Shown here: one piece after another, positions 1-7,672 of the stretch
Layout: the number at the start of each line of letters is the position of its first letter
How positions within the stretch are numbered: position 1 is the first letter of the stretch
Source: RGIG4097 sp964367645
GTDB taxonomy: Bacteria > Bacillota > Clostridia > Christensenellales > CAG-917
Direction of reading: 5' to 3'
Length of the DNA stretch: 9,995 nucleotides
Assembly: GCA_964367645.1 (NCBI GenBank)
Contig: CAYIYN010000058.1
Span: forward strand, 1-9,995
The notes under the pieces: generated by a model
Told to the model about the DNA's origin: nothing
The model's database searches: none
Seen by the model: only the letters and a program-made list of their open reading frames with translations
Made by a program: the position numbers and the translations under genes

Positions 1-87
1 GAGAGAGAATATGCAGAGGTTGAATATCTCAAAAAAATTCACGAGCGTATTGAAACCGACAAATACTTCGTGGCAAAAAACGGCTAA
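1..87 (+). CDS. C-terminal end of a gene of unknown function (5'-truncated by window)
   Basis: Frame 1 is open from the first base and ends at a TAA at 85-87, giving the last 28 residues of a protein that begins outside the window. The visible tail is highly charged (Glu/Lys/Arg with Tyr) and looks like an amphipathic helix ending in a short Lys-Asn-Gly tail. No family can be assigned from so few residues. A strong hairpin terminator begins 11 bases after the stop, which supports this being the real end of a plus-strand gene. The gene converges on the minus-strand ileS operon. Confident that it is a coding end; no claim on function. Confidence 0.7.
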   Translation, partial: EREYAEVEYLKKIHERIETDKYFVAKNG

Positions 88-98
88 ATTTAATTAAA

Positions 99-127
99 AA
101 ATACGGCATCTTTTTGATGCCGTATTT
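99..127. terminator. Bidirectional intrinsic terminator between convergent genes
   Basis: A perfect 12-bp inverted repeat (arms 99-110 and 116-127, GC core TACGGCATC) encloses a 5-nt loop. On the minus strand the 3' arm runs into a good T-tract (complement of the A-run at 96-100 followed by AT-rich sequence), so it can end the five-gene ileS operon. On the plus strand the tail is TTT-ATC, which is weaker, but it lies right after the stop at 87 and can end the upstream plus-strand gene. It is the only good terminator between the two convergent transcription units. Confidence 0.85.
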
Positions 128-160
128 ATCTGGTTGATTTACAAATGTAAGTTGCTTATT

Positions 161-260
161 GGTTTTAGCATGATTTTACATTACACTAAAATGCGGCTCA
201 TACCGGTTTTAGCATGATTTTACATTACACCAAAATTCGGCTAATACCGGTTTTAGCGTG
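161..260. repeat. 44-bp-period tandem repeat, two full units plus a partial third
   Basis: Unit 1 (161-204) and unit 2 (205-248) are each 44 bp, directly abutting, and differ at only three positions (187/231, 193/237 and 199/243). A third copy starts at 249 with a 12-bp match with one change, then decays; an ungapped alignment of 249-292 to unit 1 gives 25/44 identities by hand count, suggesting a degenerate continuation. The unit junction is an imperfect 18-bp palindrome centred on ACCGGT (240-257; a weaker version at 196-213). There are no spacers, so this is not a CRISPR array. It sits in the noncoding 3' region of the minus-strand operon, between the isomerase stop and the terminator. No function can be assigned. 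Confidence 0.85.
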
Positions 261-319
261 CTTCTTGCAGTTTCACAAAAGCAACACATGCGCTGTTTTT
301 GACGAACTGCTTTGTCTGT

Positions 320-1108
320 CTAAAAACGGTGCATATAGTTGGCATAGTGTGCAAACACAATGCCTGCATCTTCAAGTTCGCCGTTCCAACGTTTTACCCA
401 CTCAAAAGTGTAATAGCCGTCGTACCCGGAATCTTTGAGTGTTTGAACGATTTCCTCCAACGGTATGTCGCCGTAACCCATCATTCGGTATGCCACCTTG
501 CCCTTTTCGACAACACTGTCTTTAAGGTGTACATATTTTATACGGCCGCCCAAGTTGTCAACCGTTTTTGAAATCGGCTCGTCGCCGTAGCGGTAGGGAT
601 GATGTGTGTCCCAAAGCGCGCCGCCGTTTCCGCCGACGTCGTCAAGAAAATCTCTTAGTGCTGCTGTATCCACAAACAAGCCGTTTGTTTCCATCAAAGG
701 AGTCACACCGCTGCCTTCAGCATATTCAACGATTTGGGCATAGGAGCGTTTGCAAAGTTCAATATCGCCTCCGTCGAAATACGGTTTATCGGTGCTCATC
801 ACTCTCACATAAGGAGTTTTCAATTTTTTTGCAAGGTCAATATAGGCTTTAGCTTCCTTTATCGCATCGCTGTCATTGTGATTTGCAAGCGCGGCTCCGG
901 ATGACAGCATGGCGATTTTCACGCCCGTCCTGCTTAATAGTTGCTCCGTTTTTGCATAATTTTCATTGAATGCAAGAATATTGGGCGCATACATTTCATT
1001 TCCGATTCCGCGTATTTCAACGGCGCTGTATCCAAGGTCCTTAGCCGTTGACACTATGTCGTTAAGTCGCCAATCCGGACATCCTATCGTAGAAAAACAA
1101 AGTTTCAT
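320..1108 (-). CDS. Sugar phosphate isomerase/epimerase-like TIM-barrel protein
   Basis: This 262-aa protein has the length and pattern of the xylose isomerase-like / AP-endonuclease-2 TIM-barrel superfamily, which isomerises or epimerises sugars and related polyols using a divalent metal. The N-terminus (GCPDW, then a helix leading to GYSAVEIRG, about residues 9-34) is typical. Candidate metal ligands fall in the usual order and spacing: Glu140 (in METNG), Asp167 (in WDTHH), His194 (in YVHLKD) and Glu236 (in FEW). No signal peptide or membrane segment is seen, so it is cytosolic. The start is supported by an AGGGAGG site (1114-1120) 5 nt upstream, which touches the stop of the preceding gene. 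It is the last gene of the ileS operon. The substrate cannot be read from the sequence; the neighbouring acyl-CoA-ligase-like gene does not define a known sugar pathway. Annotation at superfamily level only. Confidence 0.85.
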   Translation of the reverse strand: MKLCFSTIGCPDWRLNDIVSTAKDLGYSAVEIRGIGNEMYAPNILAFNENYAKTEQLLSRTGVKIAMLSSGAALANHNDSDAIKEAKAYIDLAKKLKTPYVRVMSTDKPYFDGGDIELCKRSYAQIVEYAEGSGVTPLMETNGLFVDTAALRDFLDDVGGNGGALWDTHHPYRYGDEPISKTVDNLGGRIKYVHLKDSVVEKGKVAYRMMGYGDIPLEEIVQTLKDSGYDGYYTFEWVKRWNGELEDAGIVFAHYANYMHRF

Positions 1109-1119
1109 AACAACCTCCC

Positions 1120-2781
1120 TTATGCCGTTTCAATGTTTGCAGCTTCCTGAAGTTTCAACACTTCAATGGCTTCTTCGCGCATTTTGTACTTCATAATTTT
1201 GCCCGCGGCGTTCATTGGGAACGAAGATACAAAACGGACGTAACTCGGCACCTTGTAGCGTGCCATATTGGCTTTTACAAGGTCTTTCACTTCCTGTTCG
1301 GTCATAGTTTCGCCTTCTTTCAAGATGACGCACGCCATAACTTCTTCACCGTAGGTTTTGGACGGCACTCCGACGACTTGAACGTCGCTGATTTTGTCAC
1401 AAGTGTACAAAAACTCTTCTATTTCTTTGGGATAAATATTTTCACCGCCGCGGATAATCATATCTTTTATCCTACCGACGACTTTATAATATCCTTCTTC
1501 GTCCACGGTGCAAAGGTCGCCTGTATGCAACCAACCGTCTTTATCGATTGCCTGTTTGGTGGCTTCGGGCATTTTGTAATAGCCTTTCATAAGATTGTAC
1601 CCGCGCGCGACCAATTCGCCCGGTTCGCCAACCGCGGCTTCCTTGCCCGTTGCGATGTCGATAATTTTACATTCAACTCCGGGGAAGGCTCTTCCAACGG
1701 TGCTGACGCGTTTTTCGATACTGTCGCTTGTGGTGGTCATTGTGCACCCGGGAGAGGCTTCGGTTTGTCCGTAAACGATTACGATGTCGCGCATGTTCAT
1801 CTTGTTGAGAACCTTTTTCATAACCTCAATCGGGCAAGGTGAACCTGCCATTATGCCCGTCCTCAACGTCGAAAAATCAAACTGGTCAAAGGTTGGATGC
1901 TCAAGCATTGCGATAAACATTGTTGGCACTCCGTGAACCGCCGTACAATGCTCGGTTGACAGCGCACTCATAACGGTTACGGGACTGTATGCCTCAACGG
2001 GAATCATTGTTGTACCGTGAGTAATGCAAGCCATCATAGCAAGCACAAGCCCGAAACAATGGAACATAGGCACGCAAATGCAAAGACTGTCTTCGTTTGT
2101 AAACGCCATTCCGTCGCCTATGGTCTTGCCGTTGTTGATGATATTGTAGTGCGTGAGCATTACGCCCTTGGGGAAACCGGTCGTGCCCGACGTATACTGC
2201 ATATTTGTGACGTCAAACGGGTCAAGCGACGCGGTGCGCTCAGCGTATTCTTCATTGGAAACGCTTTCGGACAACTTGTAAAGTTTTTTGAAATTCATCA
2301 TTCCGTCGGGCGTTCCTTCGCCTGCGAATATAACGCGTTTAAGGAAGGGCAAAGAATTTGCGTTGACTTCGCCATCCTTGGAATTTTTAAGTTCGGGCAG
2401 CAATTTATACATGATATCAACATAATTGCTGTCCTTGAAGCCGCCCATCAAAACGAGCACGTTTGTGTCCGACTGATGGAGCAGATATTCCATTTCAAAA
2501 ACTTTATAATTGGTGTTGACGGTGACGAGTATCGCGCCGCATTTTGCCGCGCCTAAAAGTGTAAGTATCCATTCGGGGATATTTGTTGCCCAAATTGCAA
2601 CTTTGTCGCCCTTCTTCACGCCGAGCGCCATAAATCCCTTTGCTATTTTATCAGTTTCTTCATTAATTTCCGCCCAAGATCGTTCAAAGTCGCGGGTGGT
2701 GTATTTTACAGCCGTATGGTCGGGTATATCATGCGCAAGTCCGCGTATGACGTCACCGAGCGTTTTTAAAATCATTTCCAT
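1120..2781 (-). CDS. AMP-forming acyl-CoA synthetase / fatty-acid-CoA ligase-like protein
   Basis: A full-length (553 aa) member of the adenylate-forming ANL superfamily, which activates a carboxylic acid with ATP to an acyl-AMP and then transfers it to CoA. Hallmarks appear in order: the P-loop YTSGTTGFPKG at 196-206, the YGQTE adenine-binding motif at 337-341, the HTGD ribose-binding motif at 419-422, Arg437 in the GRIKDMIIRGGENIYP hinge (436-451), and the catalytic C-terminal lysine K528 in NAAGKIMK. The overall pattern is closest to medium/long-chain fatty-acid-CoA ligases, but chain length is not readable. The first ATG is favoured over a second two codons later because AGGAGT (2788-2793) lies at good spacing; this site overlaps the stop of the upstream pseudouridine synthase gene, suggesting translational coupling. 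No transmembrane segment is seen. Confidence 0.92.
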   Translation of the reverse strand: MEMILKTLGDVIRGLAHDIPDHTAVKYTTRDFERSWAEINEETDKIAKGFMALGVKKGDKVAIWATNIPEWILTLLGAAKCGAILVTVNTNYKVFEMEYLLHQSDTNVLVLMGGFKDSNYVDIMYKLLPELKNSKDGEVNANSLPFLKRVIFAGEGTPDGMMNFKKLYKLSESVSNEEYAERTASLDPFDVTNMQYTSGTTGFPKGVMLTHYNIINNGKTIGDGMAFTNEDSLCICVPMFHCFGLVLAMMACITHGTTMIPVEAYSPVTVMSALSTEHCTAVHGVPTMFIAMLEHPTFDQFDFSTLRTGIMAGSPCPIEVMKKVLNKMNMRDIVIVYGQTEASPGCTMTTTSDSIEKRVSTVGRAFPGVECKIIDIATGKEAAVGEPGELVARGYNLMKGYYKMPEATKQAIDKDGWLHTGDLCTVDEEGYYKVVGRIKDMIIRGGENIYPKEIEEFLYTCDKISDVQVVGVPSKTYGEEVMACVILKEGETMTEQEVKDLVKANMARYKVPSYVRFVSSFPMNAAGKIMKYKMREEAIEVLKLQEAANIETA

Positions 2782-2792
2782 AATTCAAACTC

Positions 2793-3503
2793 CTAACTAT
2801 TTTTTATTGTAACGGACAAAAATCTGTCCATTTCAAAACGGGTCCAAGGCTCCTCGTCAGGAGGGTATACCCTAAACACCATTTGTTTGCCGCTGATTGG
2901 GTGGGCAAAACGAAGTTCGCTCGCCCACAGACATAGCGGGAGTTTGAGTTTTTCGCCGTTGCCGTAGCGACAGTCACCGACAATCGGAGTTCCTAAATTT
3001 GCCATTTGAACGCGTATTTGGTGACCTCTGCCTGTGACGAGATTGACACCTATAAGGCTCATTCCGTCTTTTGAAGACAAAACTTTGTAGTCAAGTTCGG
3101 CATATTTTGCGCCATCTTCAAGTTGCGGCACAATTCGGACATTGTTATCGGGGGATTTTTTAAGGTAATTTATAAGTTTTTCACCTCTCTCCCGGGGAGT
3201 TCCTTCCACAATGGCAAGGTATTTCTTTTCGACTTCGCCATCTCTCAACTGTTCGCTGAGCCTTGACGCACATTTTGACGTTTTGGCAAATACCATAACG
3301 CCGCCCGTCGGACGGTCCAATCTATGCACCAAACCGAGAAACGCGTCGCCCGGTTTGTCATATTTTTCCACAAGATAACGTTTTAGCAGAGTCAACATAT
3401 CGTCGTCGCCACTCTCATCCGCCTGCACAGGCACGTACGGCGGCTTTAGCACCACCAAAAGATGATTATCTTCAAAAAGTATTTTTATATCTTTATAGTC
3501 CAT
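2793..3503 (-). CDS. RluA-family RNA pseudouridine synthase
   Basis: This 236-aa protein converts uridine to pseudouridine in a structured RNA. It carries the RluA/RluD-family signature HRLDRPTGG at residues 60-68, with Asp63 as the catalytic aspartate, the family's usual start (ILFEDNHLLVV, about 8-18), the YLAIVEG strand (about 95-101), and the GRGHQIRVQMANLGTPIVGD block that contacts RNA and the active site. It lacks the N-terminal S4 RNA-binding domain of RluB/RluD-type enzymes and matches the short RluA/TruC-like subclass; rRNA versus tRNA target cannot be decided. The start lies 3 nt after the methyltransferase stop (3507-3509) and has no visible Shine-Dalgarno site, so translation probably depends on re-initiation by ribosomes finishing the upstream gene. 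It is the third gene of the operon. Confidence 0.92.
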   Translation of the reverse strand: MDYKDIKILFEDNHLLVVLKPPYVPVQADESGDDDMLTLLKRYLVEKYDKPGDAFLGLVHRLDRPTGGVMVFAKTSKCASRLSEQLRDGEVEKKYLAIVEGTPRERGEKLINYLKKSPDNNVRIVPQLEDGAKYAELDYKVLSSKDGMSLIGVNLVTGRGHQIRVQMANLGTPIVGDCRYGNGEKLKLPLCLWASELRFAHPISGKQMVFRVYPPDEEPWTRFEMDRFLSVTIKNS

Positions 3504-3506
3504 AGT

Positions 3507-4361
3507 TTAAAACGTTGCGTATGCGGTGCAACCTTGTGGTAGCACCAACCCTTCGCGTGTCGGCAGACCTATCTCATCTGCACTGATATTTGCGCCTTTC
3601 GGCAGTGTCAACTTCAATATATTTGCCATAACACCCGGTTGTAGCCCAGTGGTATAACTGTTTAGGCACACAAAGAGCGGATTGTCCGAAAGAAGTGCGT
3701 TCACAAGTTCCATTAGTTCCGATATTCCCTCTTCGATTTTCCATTTCTCACCGTTTGGACCTCTGCCAAAACTGGGAGGATCGAGTATGACTGCGTCGTA
3801 GTGTTTGCCGCGTCGGATTTCTCTTTGACAAAACTTGAAACAATCGTCCACGATATAGCGGATTTTTCCGTTTTCCACTCCCGTGAGTTTTGCGTTTTCT
3901 CCGGCACGCTCAACCATTGCCTTAGCCCCGTCAACGTGGCACACGCTTGCACCCGCTTTGAGGCACGCAACGGACGCCGCTCCCGTATATCCGAAGAGAT
4001 TCAGCACAGAGATTTCTCTGCCTGCCGCCTGAATCTGTTCACTCATTCGCGCCCAGTTGACAGCCTGTTCGGGAAAAAGTCCGGTGTGTTTGAATCCCAT
4101 CAGCTTCAATTTGAAAGTCAAATCTTTCCAACTAACAGTGAAATCCGACGGAACGTCTTTCACGTGTGTCCAAGCTCCTCCGCCCGTTGTGCTGCGCTCG
4201 TACACGGCGTTTATGCAGTCATATTCGCGCAGAGGTTTTTTTGCATGCCAGATTACCTGCGGATCGGGACGGAGCAAAATCAAATCACCCCAGCGCTCCA
4301 GCTTTTCGCCGTCGCCTGTTGCAATCACCTCATAATCCGACCAATCCTTCGCTGTAAGCAT
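3507..4361 (-). CDS. Class I SAM-dependent methyltransferase (RlmI/RlmL-C-like rRNA methylase family)
   Basis: A 284-aa Rossmann-fold methyltransferase. SAM-binding motif I is VLNLFGYTGAAS at 119-130, the acidic residue that binds the SAM ribose is probably Asp144 (HVDGAK), and motif IV is LDPPSFGRG at 193-201. The DPPSFGRG form is typical of the methyltransferase family that includes the catalytic parts of the 23S rRNA m5C1962 methylase RlmI and the RlmK half of RlmL. Unlike RlmI it has no N-terminal PUA domain; residues 1-90 form a short beta-rich region seen in the compact relatives found in many Bacillota. An rRNA target is a family-based inference, supported by its position between ileS and a pseudouridine synthase gene. 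The ATG is 1 nt after the ileS stop, with a purine-rich AAGAAGAG just upstream acting as a weak ribosome binding site. Confidence 0.88.
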   Translation of the reverse strand: MLTAKDWSDYEVIATGDGEKLERWGDLILLRPDPQVIWHAKKPLREYDCINAVYERSTTGGGAWTHVKDVPSDFTVSWKDLTFKLKLMGFKHTGLFPEQAVNWARMSEQIQAAGREISVLNLFGYTGAASVACLKAGASVCHVDGAKAMVERAGENAKLTGVENGKIRYIVDDCFKFCQREIRRGKHYDAVILDPPSFGRGPNGEKWKIEEGISELMELVNALLSDNPLFVCLNSYTTGLQPGVMANILKLTLPKGANISADEIGLPTREGLVLPQGCTAYATF

Positions 4362-4362
4362 T

Positions 4363-7300
4363 TTATCTCTTCTTAACGGATATTATGACACTGTCGCCGT
4401 TGATGTCCCAAGACTTCACGTAGCCGTCAAGTTTTTCGTCCAGTTTGTCGCAAAGCACATCCTTTTTAAAATCGCCGTTTTTGAAAACTTTAAGCGCTAT
4501 GCCCTCCGCTTTATATCCTACGGTTATATGGTCGGTGACTTCAAATCCCGCTTCTTTTCTCATTGTTTGAATCTTGCTTATTATTTCTCTTTCCGAGCCT
4601 TCAAAGATAAGTTCGTCAGTCAGAGAAGTGTCCAACACGACGGTAGTATCTCCGTCGGACTCCGCCGAGAAACCTTCTTTGTTGTGCACGGATATGAGCA
4701 AATCTTCTTCGCCAAGGTCGACTTCTTTGTCGTCAATTATGCGTTTAAATCTGCCGCCGTTTTTGACTGCCGCAATGATTTCCAGTTCTGTATCACTCAA
4801 AATTTCGCGTATTTTCCCGAGGAGTGAACCGTATTTCGGTCCCAAGGTTTTAAGTTGCGGCTTGATTTCGTAATTTATATAACTCGCGCTTCCGTCGGAG
4901 ATTTCCAAATCTTTGACGTTGAGTTCATCTTCGACAAGTGCTTTCAAATCGTCGCTCAATTCGGTTTTTCCGTTATAAATCAGGCGTTTCAACGGCTGGC
5001 GGTTTTTAAGGTTGACTTTACTGCGCGCCGCTCTGCCCAAAACAACCACTTTCAGCACGTCTTCCATACCGTTTTCAAGCGACTTGTCGATACAACGCTC
5101 GTCTGCAATCGGAAAATCACACAAGTGTACGGATATAGGAGCAGTTTTGTCAAATGTACGCACCAAGTTTTGGTACATATTTTCGGCAAGGAACGGAACA
5201 TAGGGTGCAATCAATTTGCTAAGTGTTGTAAGCACCGTATGCAAAGTTGTGTACGCAGCCTCTTTGCTTGCGCTCATTTCGCTGCCCCAGAAACGATCTC
5301 TTGAACGGCGCACGTACCAGTTGGACAGTTTGTCCACAAACTCGGCTATCGCCCTTGACGTTTCGGTGACTTTGTATTCATTCAATCCCTCATCAACAAA
5401 CTTGATAAGGCTGTTCAGTTCCGACAAAATCCATTTGTCCATTATGGTCAAACGCTGTCCCGCAAGATTGTGTTCGGTCGGGTTGAAATTGTCTATATCG
5501 GCGTACAACACAAAAAACGCGTAGGTGTTCCACAAAGTGCCCATGAATTTGCGTTGCGATTCGCTGACGTTTTCGCCCGAGAAACGCGAAGGCAGCCAAG
5601 GTGCGCTTGCGGTGTAGAAATACCATCTCGTTGCGTCCGCACCCTGTTTGTCGAGAATGCTCCAAGGATCAACCACGTTGCCCTTGTGTTTGCTCATCTT
5701 CACGCCGTCTTTGTCGTTGACAAGCCCCAAAACCAAGCAGTTCTTAAACGGTGCTTTGTCAAACAAGAGCGTGGAAATGGCTTCAAGGGTATAAAACCAT
5801 CCGCGCGTTTGGTCAACGGCTTCGGAAATGAAATCCGCAGGGAATTCCTTTTCAAAAAGTTCTTGATTTTCAAAAGGATAGTGCCATTGTGCAAAAGGCA
5901 TAGAACCGCTGTCGAACCAGCAATCAAGCACTTCGGGGGTGCGCTCGTAGGTTCCGCCGCACTCGCATTCCCATTTGACTTCGTCAATATAAGGACGGTG
6001 CAGTTCGATGTCACGGTCGAGATTACCGCATTTTCTCAATTCTTCTTTTGAGCCGATAACGTGGATTTTTCCGCACTTGTTGCAAACCCAAATGGGAAGC
6101 GGAGTCCCCCAATAACGCTCGCGGGAAATACCCCAGTCCACAACATTTTCAAGGAAGTTGCCCATACGTCCGGTGCCGATTGTCGGAGGAATCCAGTTGA
6201 CGGAGGCATTATTTTTGAGGAGTTCGTCCCGTACGGCGGTCATCTTAATAAACCAACTGCTGCGGGCGTAATAAAGCAACGGAGTGTCGCAACGCCAGCA
6301 GAAAGGATAAGAGTGTTCAAACATTTCTTGTTTGAACAGTTTGCCTTCCTTGTCCAGTTTTTCAATGATGAGTTTGTCGGCATCTTTGACAAACATACCC
6401 TTGAAATCGGTAACAGCGTCAATAAACAGACCGCGGTCGTTCACCATTTGCACGAAAGGCAGATTGTAACGCTTGCCTATTCTGCTGTCGTCCTCGCCGA
6501 ATGCGGGCGCGATGTGCACAACGCCGGTGCCGTCGGTAAGGGTGACGTAGTCGTCGTTTGTAATATAGAAAGCCTTTTCTTTTGCGCCGCTTTTATAACT
6601 AAACAGCGGTTCATATTCCGTATATTCGTATTCGCTGCCCTTTTGGGTGGCAATCTTTTCAAAAGTTCCTTCTTCAAAAAGTTTCCCGATCAGCGCGTCG
6701 GCAAGGATAAACTCCTCTTTGCCAACCTTAATGCGGGTATAATCTTCGTTAGCGTTCATGCAAAGAGAAACGTTGCTGGGAAGCGTCCAAGGAGTGGTTG
6801 TCCAGGCAAGGAAATAGACGTTTTTTTCGCTCTTCACTTTAAATTTGACGTATACGGACATCTCTTTGACGTCCTTATAGCCCTGCGCCACTTCGTGCGA
6901 AGCAAGAGCCGTTCCGCAACGCGGGCAGTACGGCACGATTTTGTAACCTTTATAGATAAGTCCTTTGTCGTAAATTGACTGTAACGCCCACCAGACGGAC
7001 TCGATAAAATTGTCGCTGTAGGTGACGTACGGGTTTTCCATATCCGCCCAGTATCCCAAGCGGTCCGACATTTTTTGCCATTCATCGGTGTATTTCCAAA
7101 CGGATTCTTTGCACTTTTTGATAAAAGGTTCGATGCCGTATTTTTCTATATCCTTTTTGCCGTCCATGCCAAGTTGTCTTTCAACTTCAAGTTCGACGGG
7201 AAGTCCGTGGGTGTCCCAGCCGGCTTTTCTAAGCACGTGATAGCCCTTCATTGTCTTATATCTCGGAATCAAATCCTTCATCGATCTGGTGAGAATATGC

Positions 7301-7470
7301 CCTACGTGAGGCTTGCCGTTTGCAGTCGGAGGGCCATCGTAAAAATTGAAGACCTCACGACCTTCGTTTTTGTCAACGCTCTTTTGGAAAATATCGTTTT
7401 CTTTCCAAAAAGCCAAAACTTCTTTTTCTCTTTCTACAAAATTTAAATTTGTGTCTACAGGTTTATACAT
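4363..7470 (-). CDS. ileS: Isoleucyl-tRNA synthetase (IleRS2-type)
   Basis: A 1035-aa class I aminoacyl-tRNA synthetase that charges tRNA-Ile. Visible landmarks are GPPTANGKPHVGH with the HxGH motif at 55-58; cysteine pairs C182/C185, C391/C394 and C463/C466 with C502/C504 in the connective-peptide region; the editing-domain elements TTTPWTLPSN (224-233) and GTGVVHIAPAFGEDD (314-328); the DQTRGWFY core (553-560); KMSKH at 591-595; and an anticodon-binding helical domain starting near residue 690. The length, the HVGH form and the long C-terminal extension match the eukaryote-like IleRS2 class rather than the roughly 920-aa IleRS1. The ATG at 7470 is preferred over a TTG two codons upstream at 7476, because GGAG (7477-7480) is 6 nt from the ATG but directly abuts the TTG. 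It is the first gene of a five-gene operon. Confidence 0.97.
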   Translation of the reverse strand: MYKPVDTNLNFVEREKEVLAFWKENDIFQKSVDKNEGREVFNFYDGPPTANGKPHVGHILTRSMKDLIPRYKTMKGYHVLRKAGWDTHGLPVELEVERQLGMDGKKDIEKYGIEPFIKKCKESVWKYTDEWQKMSDRLGYWADMENPYVTYSDNFIESVWWALQSIYDKGLIYKGYKIVPYCPRCGTALASHEVAQGYKDVKEMSVYVKFKVKSEKNVYFLAWTTTPWTLPSNVSLCMNANEDYTRIKVGKEEFILADALIGKLFEEGTFEKIATQKGSEYEYTEYEPLFSYKSGAKEKAFYITNDDYVTLTDGTGVVHIAPAFGEDDSRIGKRYNLPFVQMVNDRGLFIDAVTDFKGMFVKDADKLIIEKLDKEGKLFKQEMFEHSYPFCWRCDTPLLYYARSSWFIKMTAVRDELLKNNASVNWIPPTIGTGRMGNFLENVVDWGISRERYWGTPLPIWVCNKCGKIHVIGSKEELRKCGNLDRDIELHRPYIDEVKWECECGGTYERTPEVLDCWFDSGSMPFAQWHYPFENQELFEKEFPADFISEAVDQTRGWFYTLEAISTLLFDKAPFKNCLVLGLVNDKDGVKMSKHKGNVVDPWSILDKQGADATRWYFYTASAPWLPSRFSGENVSESQRKFMGTLWNTYAFFVLYADIDNFNPTEHNLAGQRLTIMDKWILSELNSLIKFVDEGLNEYKVTETSRAIAEFVDKLSNWYVRRSRDRFWGSEMSASKEAAYTTLHTVLTTLSKLIAPYVPFLAENMYQNLVRTFDKTAPISVHLCDFPIADERCIDKSLENGMEDVLKVVVLGRAARSKVNLKNRQPLKRLIYNGKTELSDDLKALVEDELNVKDLEISDGSASYINYEIKPQLKTLGPKYGSLLGKIREILSDTELEIIAAVKNGGRFKRIIDDKEVDLGEEDLLISVHNKEGFSAESDGDTTVVLDTSLTDELIFEGSEREIISKIQTMRKEAGFEVTDHITVGYKAEGIALKVFKNGDFKKDVLCDKLDEKLDGYVKSWDINGDSVIISVKKR

Positions 7471-7476
7471 TATCAA

Positions 7477-7480
7477 CTCC
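7477..7480 (-). promoter_or_regulatory. Ribosome binding site that fixes the ileS start
   Basis: GGAG on the minus strand lies 6 nt from the ATG at 7468-7470. The in-frame TTG at 7474-7476 follows it with no spacing and so cannot use it. A small GC hairpin (7481-7492, GCGC arms with a 4-nt loop) sits immediately 5' of this site; whether it affects initiation is unknown. Confidence 0.8.
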
Positions 7481-7506
7481 GCGCGTATGCGCTATAAATT
7501 AGTGAG

Positions 7507-7535
7507 ATTATAAGTTATACTCCAAAAAAAATCAA
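7507..7535 (-). promoter_or_regulatory. Sigma-A-type promoter of the ileS operon
   Basis: On the minus strand a -35 TTGATT (7530-7535) and a perfect -10 TATAAT (7507-7512) are separated by exactly 17 bp. Transcription should start near 7500, giving a leader of about 30 nt before the ileS ATG. That is far too short for a T-box leader, and no T-box antiterminator sequence is seen between this promoter and ileS or in the stretch 7536-7641, which otherwise shows nothing recognisable. Confidence 0.8.
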
Positions 7536-7641
7536 CCGATTTATCCGTCATATCGCAATATGAAGTCAAAGCAAACAAAGAAACGGCTGTTTTACCGCTC
7601 AACTGCCGCCGCATATTAAAAATTGCCATTGTTATTGATAT

Positions 7642-7671
7642 AAAAAATCCGCGGCAAAGTCGCGGATTTTT
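7642..7671 (-). terminator. Intrinsic terminator of the tRNA-Gly gene
   Basis: An 11-bp perfect inverted repeat (arms 7643-7653 and 7661-7671, core ATCCGCG) with a 7-nt loop begins 2 nt beyond the tRNA 3' end. On the minus strand the 3' arm ends in a run of six T residues. It separates tRNA transcription from the ileS promoter downstream. Confidence 0.85.
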
Positions 7672-7672
7672 A

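Noticed and set aside
161..260. Short repeats suggestive of a CRISPR array
   Set aside because: The 44-bp units abut directly with no unique spacers, and there are only two good copies and no cas genes.
1378..2556. Plus-strand frames of 154 and 179 codons opposite the acyl-CoA synthetase gene
   Set aside because: The minus strand carries an intact ANL-superfamily enzyme across the whole stretch; these frames lack initiation signals and recognisable features.
5470..6978. Long plus-strand frames opposite ileS (193 and 305 codons)
   Set aside because: They are antisense shadows of the strongly conserved IleRS coding frame, with no ribosome binding sites or family motifs.
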